NCBI RefSeq assembly: GCF_014803385.1
Contig: NZ_JACYFC010000001.1
Coordinates: 78,833-142,832, forward strand
Source: Marinomonas colpomeniae
GTDB taxonomy: Bacteria > Pseudomonadota > Gammaproteobacteria > Pseudomonadales > Marinomonadaceae
Reading direction: 5' to 3'
Length of the DNA: 64,000 bases
In this document: positions 36,378-45,103 of the stretch, piece by piece
How the letters are laid out: every line of letters begins with the position of its first letter
How positions within the stretch are numbered: the stretch's first letter is position 1
The notes under the pieces: model-generated
What the model was told of the DNA's origin: nothing
Database searches by the model: none
What the model saw: the letters and a program-made list of their open reading frames with translations, nothing else
Translations under genes and position numbers: made by a program

Positions 36378-38301
36378 TATTAATTTCTTAAAAAATAAAA
36401 CAATTATTTTATGTGTCCTTTTTTTATTTTGTTTGTCATTTCTATTTTTTTATTTCAATAACATGCAAAAAAATAATGAAATATTAATTCAAAATCAAAA
36501 AAACAGTGAACACCTTTTTCATTCAATAAATTTAATAAAAATATCTCAAACTTTAATAGGACTCGATAAACAGCGTTCATTTAATGTGTTTTCTTATGAA
36601 TACGAGAGAATTTTACAAAGTTATAAATTTGTTCAATTAGGCTTATATGAATCTGGTGCTTTAGAATATGCACTTGAAGTAAGCGATATTGTAAATCAAT
36701 TGGAAAGCTTTAATAAAAAAGCCAATTCTAGGAATGATTATAACTATCGAAAAAACAACTTAAGAGTGATTATCTTTAATGGAATGGACCTGAATGAGAG
36801 GACCGAACGTGCTTACTTGTGGAAGCTCTTGTCTTCGGCGATTGAGGCAAAGAACCTACTGGAATTAGGAGAGCTTTATAGAGAATTTTTGAATGTATTA
36901 AACATGGTTTCTATTGATAGTGATGATGCTGAAAGTAAAAAAATAAAAAGTGTCTCTTTTGGCTCTCTCAATGCTTTTTCTACAATAGAGAAAATAATTT
37001 CTTTAAATATCGTGCTCAATAAAAATATAGAAGAAATAAAACTAAAAACTGATAACTTATCTAATAAAATCGTCAAAAAACTTTCTGAAAAACAACAAGG
37101 CATACCGTCGAGCAGTCCTCGTACCTTCTATGTTCTACTGATATTTACGATTACATTATTGTCTGTACTTCTGGCAGTGTGTAGCTCTTATGTGATTCGA
37201 CAAAATAGAAAAATCTTGTTGTCACTGTCAGATTCTGCTGATCTTGAATCTGTTTCTTCAAAAAATACCATTCTTAATGAAAAAGGGCTGCTTTTATACG
37301 GCAAAGCTATTCCTCATATTGTGCGAGAGAATAATGCTTCATTTATATTGGTTGATAATAATGATCTGCCATTGTACTTCTCACGTTTGTTTTATGAACA
37401 AAATGAAGCGTCGTTTTTAACGTTAAAAGGTAAGCCTTCGATGGGCTGTTTGAATTATTCTATACAAGATGAACATTGTTTTTTGTCGATTGGGGCACTT
37501 GATAGTTCTGGTGTTGTGGATAGTCCAAATACTAGGGTTACGGCCGAAATTGAAACTATCAAGAAATTAGATGGTGATCATAAGTTGATTTTCATTAAGT
37601 CAGAAACCGAAGAAAAAAATAAGCAAGATGAAAGACTCGACTCTTTTGCTATAGTATCTGGTGCTGTCGCGCATGATATCAATAACATGATCAGTGTTAT
37701 TGTAAGTTCTCTAAGTATATTACGAGACTCTAAGTCTTTTAATGTTGGCGATGGTAGTAAGGTGATAGACAGAGCCTTATTTTCAGCAGATAAAAGCATT
37801 AGCCTAATTGACCGACTGTTAACTTTTTCTCGCTGCAAAAAACTCTCACCTGAATTGGTTAATGTGAACGAGTTGTTAGAAGGCCTCTATGAGGTGATTT
37901 GTTTTGCAACGGATGAAAAAATTGATGTGCAATTAATTTTGAGTGATAGGCCTTTGTACATCTATATCGATGCAGGTCAGCTTGAAGCAAGCATTATTAA
38001 TTTATGCATTAATTCAAGCAATGCTATTCAAAATGGAGGAAAAATAACCATCACTTCTCTGGTAAATGCGTCAGATAGAGTAACCATTATGGTGAAAGAT
38101 AATGGTCATGGAATACCTAAAAATATTCAAGGGAGAGTGTTTGAACCTTTTTTTACAGGTCGCAAAAAAGGCGAAGGGCATGGTCTTGGGCTGAGTATGG
38201 TGCATGGTTTTGTAAAGCAAAGTGGCGGTTTGATTTTTTTAGAAAGCAAAGTTGGCAGTGGTACTAAAGTTTCTATTAGTTTTTCACCTAAAAAAATCTA
38301 A
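36370..38301 (+). CDS. Membrane sensor histidine kinase
   Basis: A 643-residue kinase: TM1 at about 9-29, a helical periplasmic region of about 215 residues, TM2 at about 252-276, then a cytosolic region with a degenerate PAS-like part, the phospho-acceptor His435 in VAHDINNMISVI and an ATPase domain with INLCINSSNAIQ (N box), VKDNGHGIP (G1) and GHGLGLSMVHGF (G2). Its ATG at 36370 overlaps the regulator stop by 8 bases; a TTG at 36352 is an alternative. The large periplasmic domain and the binding protein encoded next suggest sensing through that protein, as PgtB is thought to work with PgtC. Confidence 0.92.
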   Translation: MNSINFLKNKTIILCVLFLFCLSFLFFYFNNMQKNNEILIQNQKNSEHLFHSINLIKISQTLIGLDKQRSFNVFSYEYERILQSYKFVQLGLYESGALEYALEVSDIVNQLESFNKKANSRNDYNYRKNNLRVIIFNGMDLNERTERAYLWKLLSSAIEAKNLLELGELYREFLNVLNMVSIDSDDAESKKIKSVSFGSLNAFSTIEKIISLNIVLNKNIEEIKLKTDNLSNKIVKKLSEKQQGIPSSSPRTFYVLLIFTITLLSVLLAVCSSYVIRQNRKILLSLSDSADLESVSSKNTILNEKGLLLYGKAIPHIVRENNASFILVDNNDLPLYFSRLFYEQNEASFLTLKGKPSMGCLNYSIQDEHCFLSIGALDSSGVVDSPNTRVTAEIETIKKLDGDHKLIFIKSETEEKNKQDERLDSFAIVSGAVAHDINNMISVIVSSLSILRDSKSFNVGDGSKVIDRALFSADKSISLIDRLLTFSRCKKLSPELVNVNELLEGLYEVICFATDEKIDVQLILSDRPLYIYIDAGQLEASIINLCINSSNAIQNGGKITITSLVNASDRVTIMVKDNGHGIPKNIQGRVFEPFFTGRKKGEGHGLGLSMVHGFVKQSGGLIFLESKVGSGTKVSISFSPKKI

Positions 38302-38309
38302 GGGTAATT

Positions 38310-39311
38310 ATGATCAAGCAATTATTTATATCACTTAGTTTCCTTTTTATGTCGAGTTTGACTTTTGCTCAAGACACCGTTTTAAAAGTATATTGTAGTG
38401 TAGAGCCAGTAAGTTGTGCTTGGCTAAACTCACAAATGTTACAGGTTTTTAATATATCTAGTCAGATGGAAGTGAAAAGTTCTGGCGATGTACTTCGTTT
38501 ACTCGAAGAAGGTAACAAAGAAGGTTTTGACTTATGGTGGGGAGGAACAGGAGATACCCATCTTAAAGCGGCAGAAAGTGATCTATTGATGCCTATTAAG
38601 CTTACCAATATGGCTGACCAATTGTTTTGGTCTAGAAATATTCTGAATATATCAGGTCAGCGTAGTATCGGTATTTATGCTGGAGTATTGGGTATTATTG
38701 TTAATAAGAAGGTGTTGTCTGATTTAAGTTTAGATGTCCCTCAGTGTTGGTCAGACCTTGGTGATCCAAGGTATAAAAGTCAAATCATTATTGGTGATCC
38801 TAATTTGTCAGGTACGGCGTATACTTTTTTAAGTACCTTGTTACAGATATACAAAGGAGAAAAGGCACGACCGATGATTTCGGATATAAAACAGAATATT
38901 CGTCTCACAACATCAAGTGGTTATAAGGCATTAGCCCCACTTATTAGCGGCGAAAATTCCATTTCTATTGTATTTATTCACGATGCAGTCCCTATGCTGG
39001 AATATAATGACGATTTAGCTGTGGTGATACCTTGTGAAGGAACTGGTTATGAAATTGGAGCAGCTAGTATTCTAAAGAAATCTTCTAATCATACTGCCGC
39101 TCAACAGTTTATTGAGTTTAGTACACATCCTGAGATTCAGGATAGTTTGGCAACTGATATTGGTTTACAAATTTATTCGAATATCAACACGATTAAATCA
39201 AGAGCGTATTTTGATAATAGGTACTTTAATCTGATCAATTACGATTTTTTCACCTATTCGCGTCCAGACACCCGAAAACGCGTATTAGATTTATGGAATG
39301 AGTTGGATTAA
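38310..39311 (+). CDS. Periplasmic binding protein, probable co-sensor of the two-component system
   Basis: A 333-residue protein with a signal peptide (MIKQLFISLSFLFMSSLTFA-QD). It shares the fold and loops of the importer binding protein at 34253: CWSDLGDPRYKSQIIIGDPN, LSGTAYTFLSTLLQIY and VVIPCEGTGYEIGAASIL, but has no permease of its own. It begins 8 bases after the kinase stop, so it is co-expressed with the kinase. The arrangement regulator-kinase-binding protein resembles the PgtABC logic in which a periplasmic protein presents the ligand to the kinase. This role is inference. Confidence 0.88.
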   Translation: MIKQLFISLSFLFMSSLTFAQDTVLKVYCSVEPVSCAWLNSQMLQVFNISSQMEVKSSGDVLRLLEEGNKEGFDLWWGGTGDTHLKAAESDLLMPIKLTNMADQLFWSRNILNISGQRSIGIYAGVLGIIVNKKVLSDLSLDVPQCWSDLGDPRYKSQIIIGDPNLSGTAYTFLSTLLQIYKGEKARPMISDIKQNIRLTTSSGYKALAPLISGENSISIVFIHDAVPMLEYNDDLAVVIPCEGTGYEIGAASILKKSSNHTAAQQFIEFSTHPEIQDSLATDIGLQIYSNINTIKSRAYFDNRYFNLINYDFFTYSRPDTRKRVLDLWNELD

Positions 39312-39393
39312 TTACTTTCTTTCCATGATTTTTTTACTCCTATTAAAGGGTCCTTGTGTATTTTAAAATGGCATCGTTTTTATTTGTCGATAG

Positions 39394-40176
39394 ACATTTT
39401 TCTTGAGTGTATTAGCCACAGGAACTGGGCTCGCCATGGTATTGGGCGTGCCTGTAGGACGCATAATCGGACAGTATTTTGGCTGGCGTACGACGTTTGC
39501 TCTTATCGCCATCACCGCGTTTATTATTATGTTGGCTCTGTATCGTTTACTTCCAAATTTACCGAGTTTGTTTTCAGGTTCTTTGAGTAAAGTGACAGAG
39601 GTGTTGGGCAATCGCCTGTTGCTCACTATGTATTTGTTTATTTTCCTGATATTCGCTGCCCATTACACAGCTTATAGCTATATTGAACCATTCCTAGCCG
39701 AGATAGGATTAATCACTGGTAGTTTCACTACATTGATATTATTACTTTTTGGTGGTGCTGGGATCTTTGGCAGTATTTTGTTCAGTTTCTTTGGCGAAAA
39801 GTCGAGCAGTTTGATGCTGGTTGTAGGCGTTATTGTGATGTCTTGTTCTATGGCTGCTTTGTTGTTTGTTGTCGAAAGTACCTATTGGTTAATCGCCAGT
39901 GTTTTGTTTTGGGGAGCGTCTCTTATGATTATTGCCCTCAGCATGCAAATTCGAGTTTTGAAGGTAGATGAAACCGCGTCCGACATTATTATGTCTTTGT
40001 ACTCTGGCATTATTAATCTTGGAATAGGCGCTGGCGCTTTGATCGGTGGTCAGGTTATCCACACTATTGGGTTGGACAATATTGGTTTTACTGGTGCTTT
40101 GCTTAGTGTTATCGGGCTTGTTGTCGTGATTATCTTATTGCGAAAAATTAGGTTGAATGAAGAAGCTACTTTATGA
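39394..40176 (+). pseudogene. MFS transporter remnant lacking its N-terminal third (sugar-efflux type)
   Basis: The open frame follows a TAG at 39391 and starts inside a family-conserved block (VLATGTGLAMVLGVPVGRII, GQYFGWRTTFALIAI), so about 130 residues with the first four helices are missing. The remaining part has eight or so helices and a normal C-terminal end. The block is like sugar/drug efflux MFS proteins (SotB/AraJ type). It begins just past the end of the sensory/ABC block, suggesting a rearrangement joined the two. A TTG at 39403 could start a shortened protein, but no ribosome-binding site is seen. Confidence 0.78.
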
Positions 40177-40230
40177 ATGTTTATGCTAGTGTGATTTGAC
40201 TTTAGTGGTTAATCAAAAGGAGAAATTAAT

Positions 40231-40584
40231 ATGATGGAAAAAGAATACTTAGGCAGTTGTCATTGTGGTGAAATTCAGTTCAAAATCAAAAGTGATTTCC
40301 CCGAATTGACGACTTGTGACTGTTCTATTTGTCTTCGTAAAAATGCTTTGATGGTGAAAGTACATGAAAGTAATTTCACGTTATTGAAGGGCGAAGAGTC
40401 TCTTTCTGAATATCAATTTCATACCAATACAGCGCGTCATTTCTTTTGCAATAAATGCGGCGTTTACCCATTTCATCGAAAGCGTGTCACACCTGATAAT
40501 CTGGGTATTAATGTTTTCTGCTTGGAAGGGTTTGACCCTACAGGAATTCCGGTTCGTGCCACTGTCGGCGCTGGAATGAAATAA
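40231..40584 (+). CDS. GFA-family (CENP-V/GFA) zinc protein
   Basis: A 117-residue protein with the GFA fold: GSCHCGEIQFKIK, TTCDCSICLRKNALM and FFCNKCGVYPFHRKR supply the Cys residues for structural and catalytic zinc. Family members include glutathione-dependent formaldehyde-activating enzyme, but most have unknown substrates. AGGAG lies eight bases before the ATG at 40231. Its stop overlaps the start of the YcaQ-like gene (TAATG), so the two are co-translated. It is unrelated in position to the formaldehyde operon at 59 kb. Confidence 0.88.
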   Translation: MMEKEYLGSCHCGEIQFKIKSDFPELTTCDCSICLRKNALMVKVHESNFTLLKGEESLSEYQFHTNTARHFFCNKCGVYPFHRKRVTPDNLGINVFCLEGFDPTGIPVRATVGAGMK

Positions 40585-41810
40585 TGATTGAGATTAAAAA
40601 CTCACAAGATTTGATGCGTTTACGTCGACTTGCACTGGCCTCACAAGGGTTATTACAGGCGCAGCCTTTCGGACGAGGTTTAGTTGGCGCGCGTAACGCC
40701 GTGAATCATTTAGGTTATGTGCAAATCGATACCATTTCGGTAGTGGAACGAGCACACCACCATGTGCTTCACTCTAGAGTGCCTAAGTTCGATCCCGCGA
40801 TGACGAATCAAATGTTGCTCGATGGTGATGTCTTCGAATATTGGTCACATGCGGCGGCGTTCCTACCAATCGATGACTTTCGTTTTTTCTTACCTTATAA
40901 ACATGCAATCAAAAGTGGCCAAACGCATTGGAATAAAAACCCTGATAAAAAACTGATGGCAGAGCTTCTAGAAAGAGTTCGTCTAGAGGGGCCATTACGT
41001 TCCAGAGACGTCGAAACGAAAGTGAATAATCGTGCAGGGTGGTGGGATTGGAAACCCGCAAAAAAAGCGCTAGAACAGTTGTACATGGAAGGTGACTTGA
41101 TGGTGTGTGATCGTGCTGGTTTTCAAAAAAGCTATGATTTGACCGAACGAGTACTCCCTTCCCACATTAATACAAGCGTGCCGGATACCGAAGAATTAGC
41201 GCAGCATATGCTTGATCAGCAACTTCGTTGTTATGGATTAGTGTCTTTAAAAAGTTTGACGTATCTACGACGAAATACTGAATTGCGCAACACAATGAAG
41301 GGTTTGGTTAATGAGCGTTTAGCGCAAGGTTTATTAGAATCTGTACAGCTTAATAACGGAGATATCTTTTTTATAGAAGCTGATGCCTTTGATCGTCGAC
41401 TCCCTAATTTGAGCAATCGCTTGTCAATATTATCGCCATTCGATAACAGTGTCATACAGCGTGATCGACTCAGGAGCTTATTTCAATATGACTATCAAAT
41501 TGAATGTTATGTACCAGAAGCCAAACGTCAGTATGGTTATTTTTCTTTGCCACTTCTTTTTCGTGGAGAATTTATTGGCCGCATGGACTGTAAAGCTTAC
41601 CGAAAAGAACGTCGCTTAGAAATCAAATTTCTGCATTTAGAATCAACTATTAAGCAACATGGTTTTGATGATGCCCAGATTATTAGCGCCTTTGCTGATG
41701 CCATTGAATCCTTTCGACAATTTCAGCAATGTGACTTTGTATCACTAACGAATGCTTCTCCAAGAACTCTTATATTACCTCTGAGAAACGCATTAGAAGC
41801 GCTAGATTAA
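40584..41810 (+). CDS. YcaQ-like DNA glycosylase (HTH_42 family)
   Basis: A 408-residue protein matching E. coli YcaQ (about 410) over its length. This family (AlkZ/YcaQ) unhooks DNA interstrand crosslinks or removes alkylated bases. The catalytic-motif block LGYVQIDTISVVERAHH has the QxD motif of the YcaQ group. Other family blocks are EYWSHAAAFLP, GWWDWKPAKKALEQLYMEGD, RAGFQKSYDLTERVLP, LSPFDNSVIQRDRL and PEAKRQYGYFSLPLLFRGEF. It starts at the last base of the GFA stop. Confidence 0.92.
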   Translation: MIEIKNSQDLMRLRRLALASQGLLQAQPFGRGLVGARNAVNHLGYVQIDTISVVERAHHHVLHSRVPKFDPAMTNQMLLDGDVFEYWSHAAAFLPIDDFRFFLPYKHAIKSGQTHWNKNPDKKLMAELLERVRLEGPLRSRDVETKVNNRAGWWDWKPAKKALEQLYMEGDLMVCDRAGFQKSYDLTERVLPSHINTSVPDTEELAQHMLDQQLRCYGLVSLKSLTYLRRNTELRNTMKGLVNERLAQGLLESVQLNNGDIFFIEADAFDRRLPNLSNRLSILSPFDNSVIQRDRLRSLFQYDYQIECYVPEAKRQYGYFSLPLLFRGEFIGRMDCKAYRKERRLEIKFLHLESTIKQHGFDDAQIISAFADAIESFRQFQQCDFVSLTNASPRTLILPLRNALEALD

Positions 41811-41812
41811 AT

Positions 41813-41851
41813 AGTCAGAAGAAATGGTAAGTTGTTTTACTTCTTCTGACT
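41813..41851. terminator. Hairpin between convergent ycaQ-like and lldD-like genes
   Basis: An 11-bp perfect stem (AGTCAGAAGAA at 41813-41823, TTCTTCTGACT at 41841-41851) encloses a 17-base loop with a further GTAA/TTAC pairing. There is no clear U tract. Confidence 0.65.
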
Positions 41852-41885
41852 CCGTATTAGTTGATTGATATTTCTTGTCTATTAT

Positions 41886-43037
41886 TTAAAATCTAAAGCG
41901 TAAGTTTTCTTTAGATAGTTGATCAATAGAGGTTTTCCCCATCAATTTCATGTCTCGTTCGAGTTCTGATTTCATTAATCCTAATGCTCTTTCTACACCT
42001 GGTTGACCTGCGGCGGCAAGAGGATAAAGATACATTCTTCCGATACCAACGGCTTTTGCGCCAAGTGATAAGGCTTTCAAAACATGGGTGCCGCGCTGGA
42101 CGCCGCTGTCGAAGATGACATCAATTTCATCGCCCACTTCATCGACAATTTCTGCTAGCTGATCAAACGAACTACGTGAACCATCTAGCTGACGTCCGCC
42201 GTGGTTAGATATAATCACGCCAGTACAGCCAATTTCCACGGCTTTACGAGCATCTTCTCTGCTCATGATGCCTTTCAAACAAAACTGTCCGTCCCAGAAT
42301 TTCACCATTTCTGCCACGTCATCCCAGTTCATCGAAGGATCAAGCATGTTGGTAAAGTAGTCACCAATTGATGTTGCGCCATTGCCCATATCAACGTGTT
42401 CATCCAGTTGCGGCAAGCTGAAAGCTTCGTGAGTGACGTAGTTAATGCCCCACATAGGTTTCAATACAAATTGCAGCATGCCTTTCAAATTCAATTTAAA
42501 AGGGATAGAAAACCCTGTTCGCAGGTCTCGTTCACGGTTGCCGCCGGTGATGGAATCGACCGTTAACATCATGACTTGTACGCCTGCGTCTTTTGCTCGT
42601 TGCATCATGGCGCGGTTTAATTCGCGGTCTTTATGGAAGTAAAACTGATAAACCTGAGGCGTGTTCGTTTGTTTAGCTATCTCTTCCATGCTGACGGTAC
42701 CAAGAGAAGATACACCAAACATGGTGCCGTATTTTTCCGCTGCGCCAGCAACTGCACGTTCACCGTCGTGATGAAATAAGCGCTGTAAAGCTGTCGGAGA
42801 GCAGTAAACCGGCATGTCTAGTTTTTGGCCCATAATAGTGACAGAAAGGTCTACATCTTTAACGCCTGTTAATACACTTGGTACAAGGTCACATGTCTCA
42901 AAGGCGGCGGTGTTACGGCGGTAAGTGGATTCATCGTCAGAGCCACCGTCAATGTAATTAAAGATCGGGCTGGGTAAGCGTTTCTTGGCCAAGATCCGAA
43001 AGTCGTGAAAATTATGACAGTCTTTTAGTCGCATCAT
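41886..43037 (-). CDS. FMN-dependent alpha-hydroxy-acid dehydrogenase (L-lactate dehydrogenase type)
   Basis: A 383-residue membrane-associated flavoenzyme of the LldD/lactate-oxidase family, which oxidises L-lactate or a similar 2-hydroxy acid and feeds electrons to the quinone pool. Conserved blocks are PSPIFNYIDGGSDDE, YCSPTALQRLFH, MLTVDSITGGNRERDLRTGF, CLKGIMSREDA, VIISNHGGRQLDGS (catalytic His) and DVIFDSGVQRGTHV plus KAVGIGRMYLY. AGGA lies before ATG-ATG, so 43037 or 43034 could be the start. The divergent LysR gene is its likely regulator. The exact substrate is not settled, so I give no symbol. Confidence 0.93.
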   Translation of the reverse strand: MMRLKDCHNFHDFRILAKKRLPSPIFNYIDGGSDDESTYRRNTAAFETCDLVPSVLTGVKDVDLSVTIMGQKLDMPVYCSPTALQRLFHHDGERAVAGAAEKYGTMFGVSSLGTVSMEEIAKQTNTPQVYQFYFHKDRELNRAMMQRAKDAGVQVMMLTVDSITGGNRERDLRTGFSIPFKLNLKGMLQFVLKPMWGINYVTHEAFSLPQLDEHVDMGNGATSIGDYFTNMLDPSMNWDDVAEMVKFWDGQFCLKGIMSREDARKAVEIGCTGVIISNHGGRQLDGSRSSFDQLAEIVDEVGDEIDVIFDSGVQRGTHVLKALSLGAKAVGIGRMYLYPLAAAGQPGVERALGLMKSELERDMKLMGKTSIDQLSKENLRFRF

Positions 43038-43170
43038 TGTGTCCTTTATTTTTTTAGTTGATCATTTTATGAATCCAGTCACTACTATAGTCCGAGTTTG
43101 ATTTATAATAAATACAACACAAAATAATAAACTCTTTCCTAAAACGTCTTAATGAAAAAGAGATAACAAA

Positions 43171-44085
43171 TTGAATTCAGCAGATTTAACCCTTTTTGTT
43201 TATGTATCCGATACGGGCTCTTTTAATAAGGCGGCTCAACTTGCTGAGCTGTCTACACCGGCTTTGAGCAAAAGAATCAGTCGTCTTGAGCAAGATCTTG
43301 GCGTGCAACTGATTCATCGTACGACAAGGCGACTCAACCTAACGGAAGCAGGCGAAAATCTTTATATCCATGCTAAAAATATAGAAGGCCAAGTCAGCGA
43401 TGCCATCGCGTCGGTCTCGGCTTTTAGTCATGGACTGAGCGGAAACATAAAAATTTCGGTGCCAACCATATCGGGAGAGTTGTTACTGGCAGAAGCCATT
43501 GCTGAGTTTTGTCAAATGTATCCCAATATCACAGTTGATATGCGCCTTGAAAACGACTTTGTTAATTTGCTTGAAGAAGGATTAGATCTGGCGGTTCGAA
43601 CGGGCAAGTTGGAAGACTCTAGTTTGATTGCTAAGCCGTTAATTCAATCGAATTGGGTTGTGTGTTGTTCAACAAGTTACATTGAAAAATATGGTGAAGC
43701 GGCGAGTCTTGATGCACTCAAAGAGCATAACTGCCTGGCTTATACCTATCAGGCGCAAGGCTCGTTTGATTGGCGCTTCGTTAAGAATGAGATAGGTAAA
43801 GATTCGATAGAAGAGAGCGTTCGCATTAGTGGCAGTTTGGCGACCAATAATGCTCAAGCATTGCGAAAAGCGGCGTTAGCGGGTTTTGGTATTGTTTATG
43901 TGCCGCGTTGTTGTGTTTATGAGGATTTACAGAAAGGAAGTTTGCAGGCCATTCTAACGGATTACCAACCAAGGCAGCTGGGTGTCTATGCGATTTATCC
44001 TTTTACAAAGTATCTACCTGAAAAGTTAAAGTTACTCATAGAGCACATTAAGCAGGCGTATCAAAATAAGAGAGAATATTTTTGA
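43171..44085 (+). CDS. LysR-family regulator, divergent from the lldD-like gene
   Basis: A 304-residue LysR protein that starts at TTG 43171 (MNSADLTLFVYVSDTGSFNK after initiation), the expected LysR N-terminus, with AAGAGA upstream. The helix-turn-helix reads NKAAQLAELSTPALSKRISR and LGVQLIHRTTRRLNLTEAGE, the CrgA/AaeR-like subgroup. It is transcribed away from the FMN dehydrogenase gene across 133 bases and probably responds to its substrate. This is inference from arrangement. Confidence 0.9.
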   Translation: MNSADLTLFVYVSDTGSFNKAAQLAELSTPALSKRISRLEQDLGVQLIHRTTRRLNLTEAGENLYIHAKNIEGQVSDAIASVSAFSHGLSGNIKISVPTISGELLLAEAIAEFCQMYPNITVDMRLENDFVNLLEEGLDLAVRTGKLEDSSLIAKPLIQSNWVVCCSTSYIEKYGEAASLDALKEHNCLAYTYQAQGSFDWRFVKNEIGKDSIEESVRISGSLATNNAQALRKAALAGFGIVYVPRCCVYEDLQKGSLQAILTDYQPRQLGVYAIYPFTKYLPEKLKLLIEHIKQAYQNKREYF

Positions 44086-44106
44086 CGTTCTGGACTACAG
44101 AAACAA

Positions 44107-45081
44107 TTATTTTTCTAAAAGATGGTAGTTCGCGCAATTTTTAGAAATATCGCCATTTAAGGCATTGATCAAGTTATCTACCGCGCACGTCACCATGGCT
44201 AAGCGAGTTTCGGCTGTAGCGGAACCAATGTGTGGGAACACAACGGCATTGTCCATTTTGCACAAAGGTGAACTTGCAGGTAATGGCTCAACGTCAAAGA
44301 CGTCTAATCCAGCAGCACGAATGACGCCATTTTCTAACGCATCTATTAAAGCAGATTCATCAATGACTTTACCGCGGGATCCGTTAATGAAAATAGCGCT
44401 TTGCTTCATCATGGCAAATTCTGCCTTGCCAATTAAACCTTCCGTTTCTGCTGTTAACGGTGCCATAACACAAACAAAATCAGACGTTTTGAGTAGCGAC
44501 GCCATATCCATGTAGGTGGCGTTGAAGTCTCGCTCTGCGTCAGGTTTTTGGCTGCGATTACTGTACTGGATGTTCATATCAAAACCGAGATGAGCGCGTT
44601 TTGCAATGGCATAACCAATACGGCCCATGCCAATGATGCCTAAAGTCTTGCCATGAATATCCGTCCCGAAATGGTCTTCACCAATGCTTTTCGTCCAGCG
44701 TCCTTCGCGAACCATGTTAGACAATTCTATCGCTCGACGAGCAGTACACATAATGAGAGTGAAAATAGTGTCGGCAGTTGTTTCATTGAGAACACCTGGG
44801 GTGTGCATCAATGGAATTTTTCTGTTTGCCAAATAATTAAGATCGTATTGGTCGGTTCCAACAGAAATAGTAGACGCAGCTTTTAGTTTGGAGGCTTTGT
44901 CTAAAATTTCTGGACTCATATCGACACTAGAGCCGATTAAGCCCTCTGTTTCAGCAAGAGCTGAAAAAAATTCAATTTTGTTGGTGTCATCTATTTTTTC
45001 AAAATAGCTAACATCAAAATGCGCTTTCAGTGTTGCAAGTGCATGTTCAGGAATTTTCTTATACAGAAGGACTTTTTTCAT
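44107..45081 (-). CDS. ghrB: 2-hydroxyacid dehydrogenase (GhrB type)
   Basis: A 324-residue NAD(P)H reductase for glyoxylate, hydroxypyruvate or 2-ketogluconate, the same length as E. coli GhrB. Motifs are TISVGTDQYDLNYL, TPGVLNETTADTIFTL, the dinucleotide fold KTLGIIGMGRIGYAIAKRAH, NGSRGKVIDESALIDAL (catalytic Arg), AAGLDVFDVEPLP (Glu) and FPHIGSATAETR (catalytic His). It is second in an operon after kdgK (22-base gap), so a role in ketogluconate or ketodeoxygluconate use is likely. Confidence 0.9.
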   Translation of the reverse strand: MKKVLLYKKIPEHALATLKAHFDVSYFEKIDDTNKIEFFSALAETEGLIGSSVDMSPEILDKASKLKAASTISVGTDQYDLNYLANRKIPLMHTPGVLNETTADTIFTLIMCTARRAIELSNMVREGRWTKSIGEDHFGTDIHGKTLGIIGMGRIGYAIAKRAHLGFDMNIQYSNRSQKPDAERDFNATYMDMASLLKTSDFVCVMAPLTAETEGLIGKAEFAMMKQSAIFINGSRGKVIDESALIDALENGVIRAAGLDVFDVEPLPASSPLCKMDNAVVFPHIGSATAETRLAMVTCAVDNLINALNGDISKNCANYHLLEK

Positions 45082-45103
45082 CGTATTTTTCTTTTATTAT
45101 GTT

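Noticed and set aside
40231..40584. Assigning the GFA protein to formaldehyde detoxification
   Set aside because: Most GFA-family proteins do not act on formaldehyde. This one is coupled to a DNA glycosylase gene, not to frmA-fghA.
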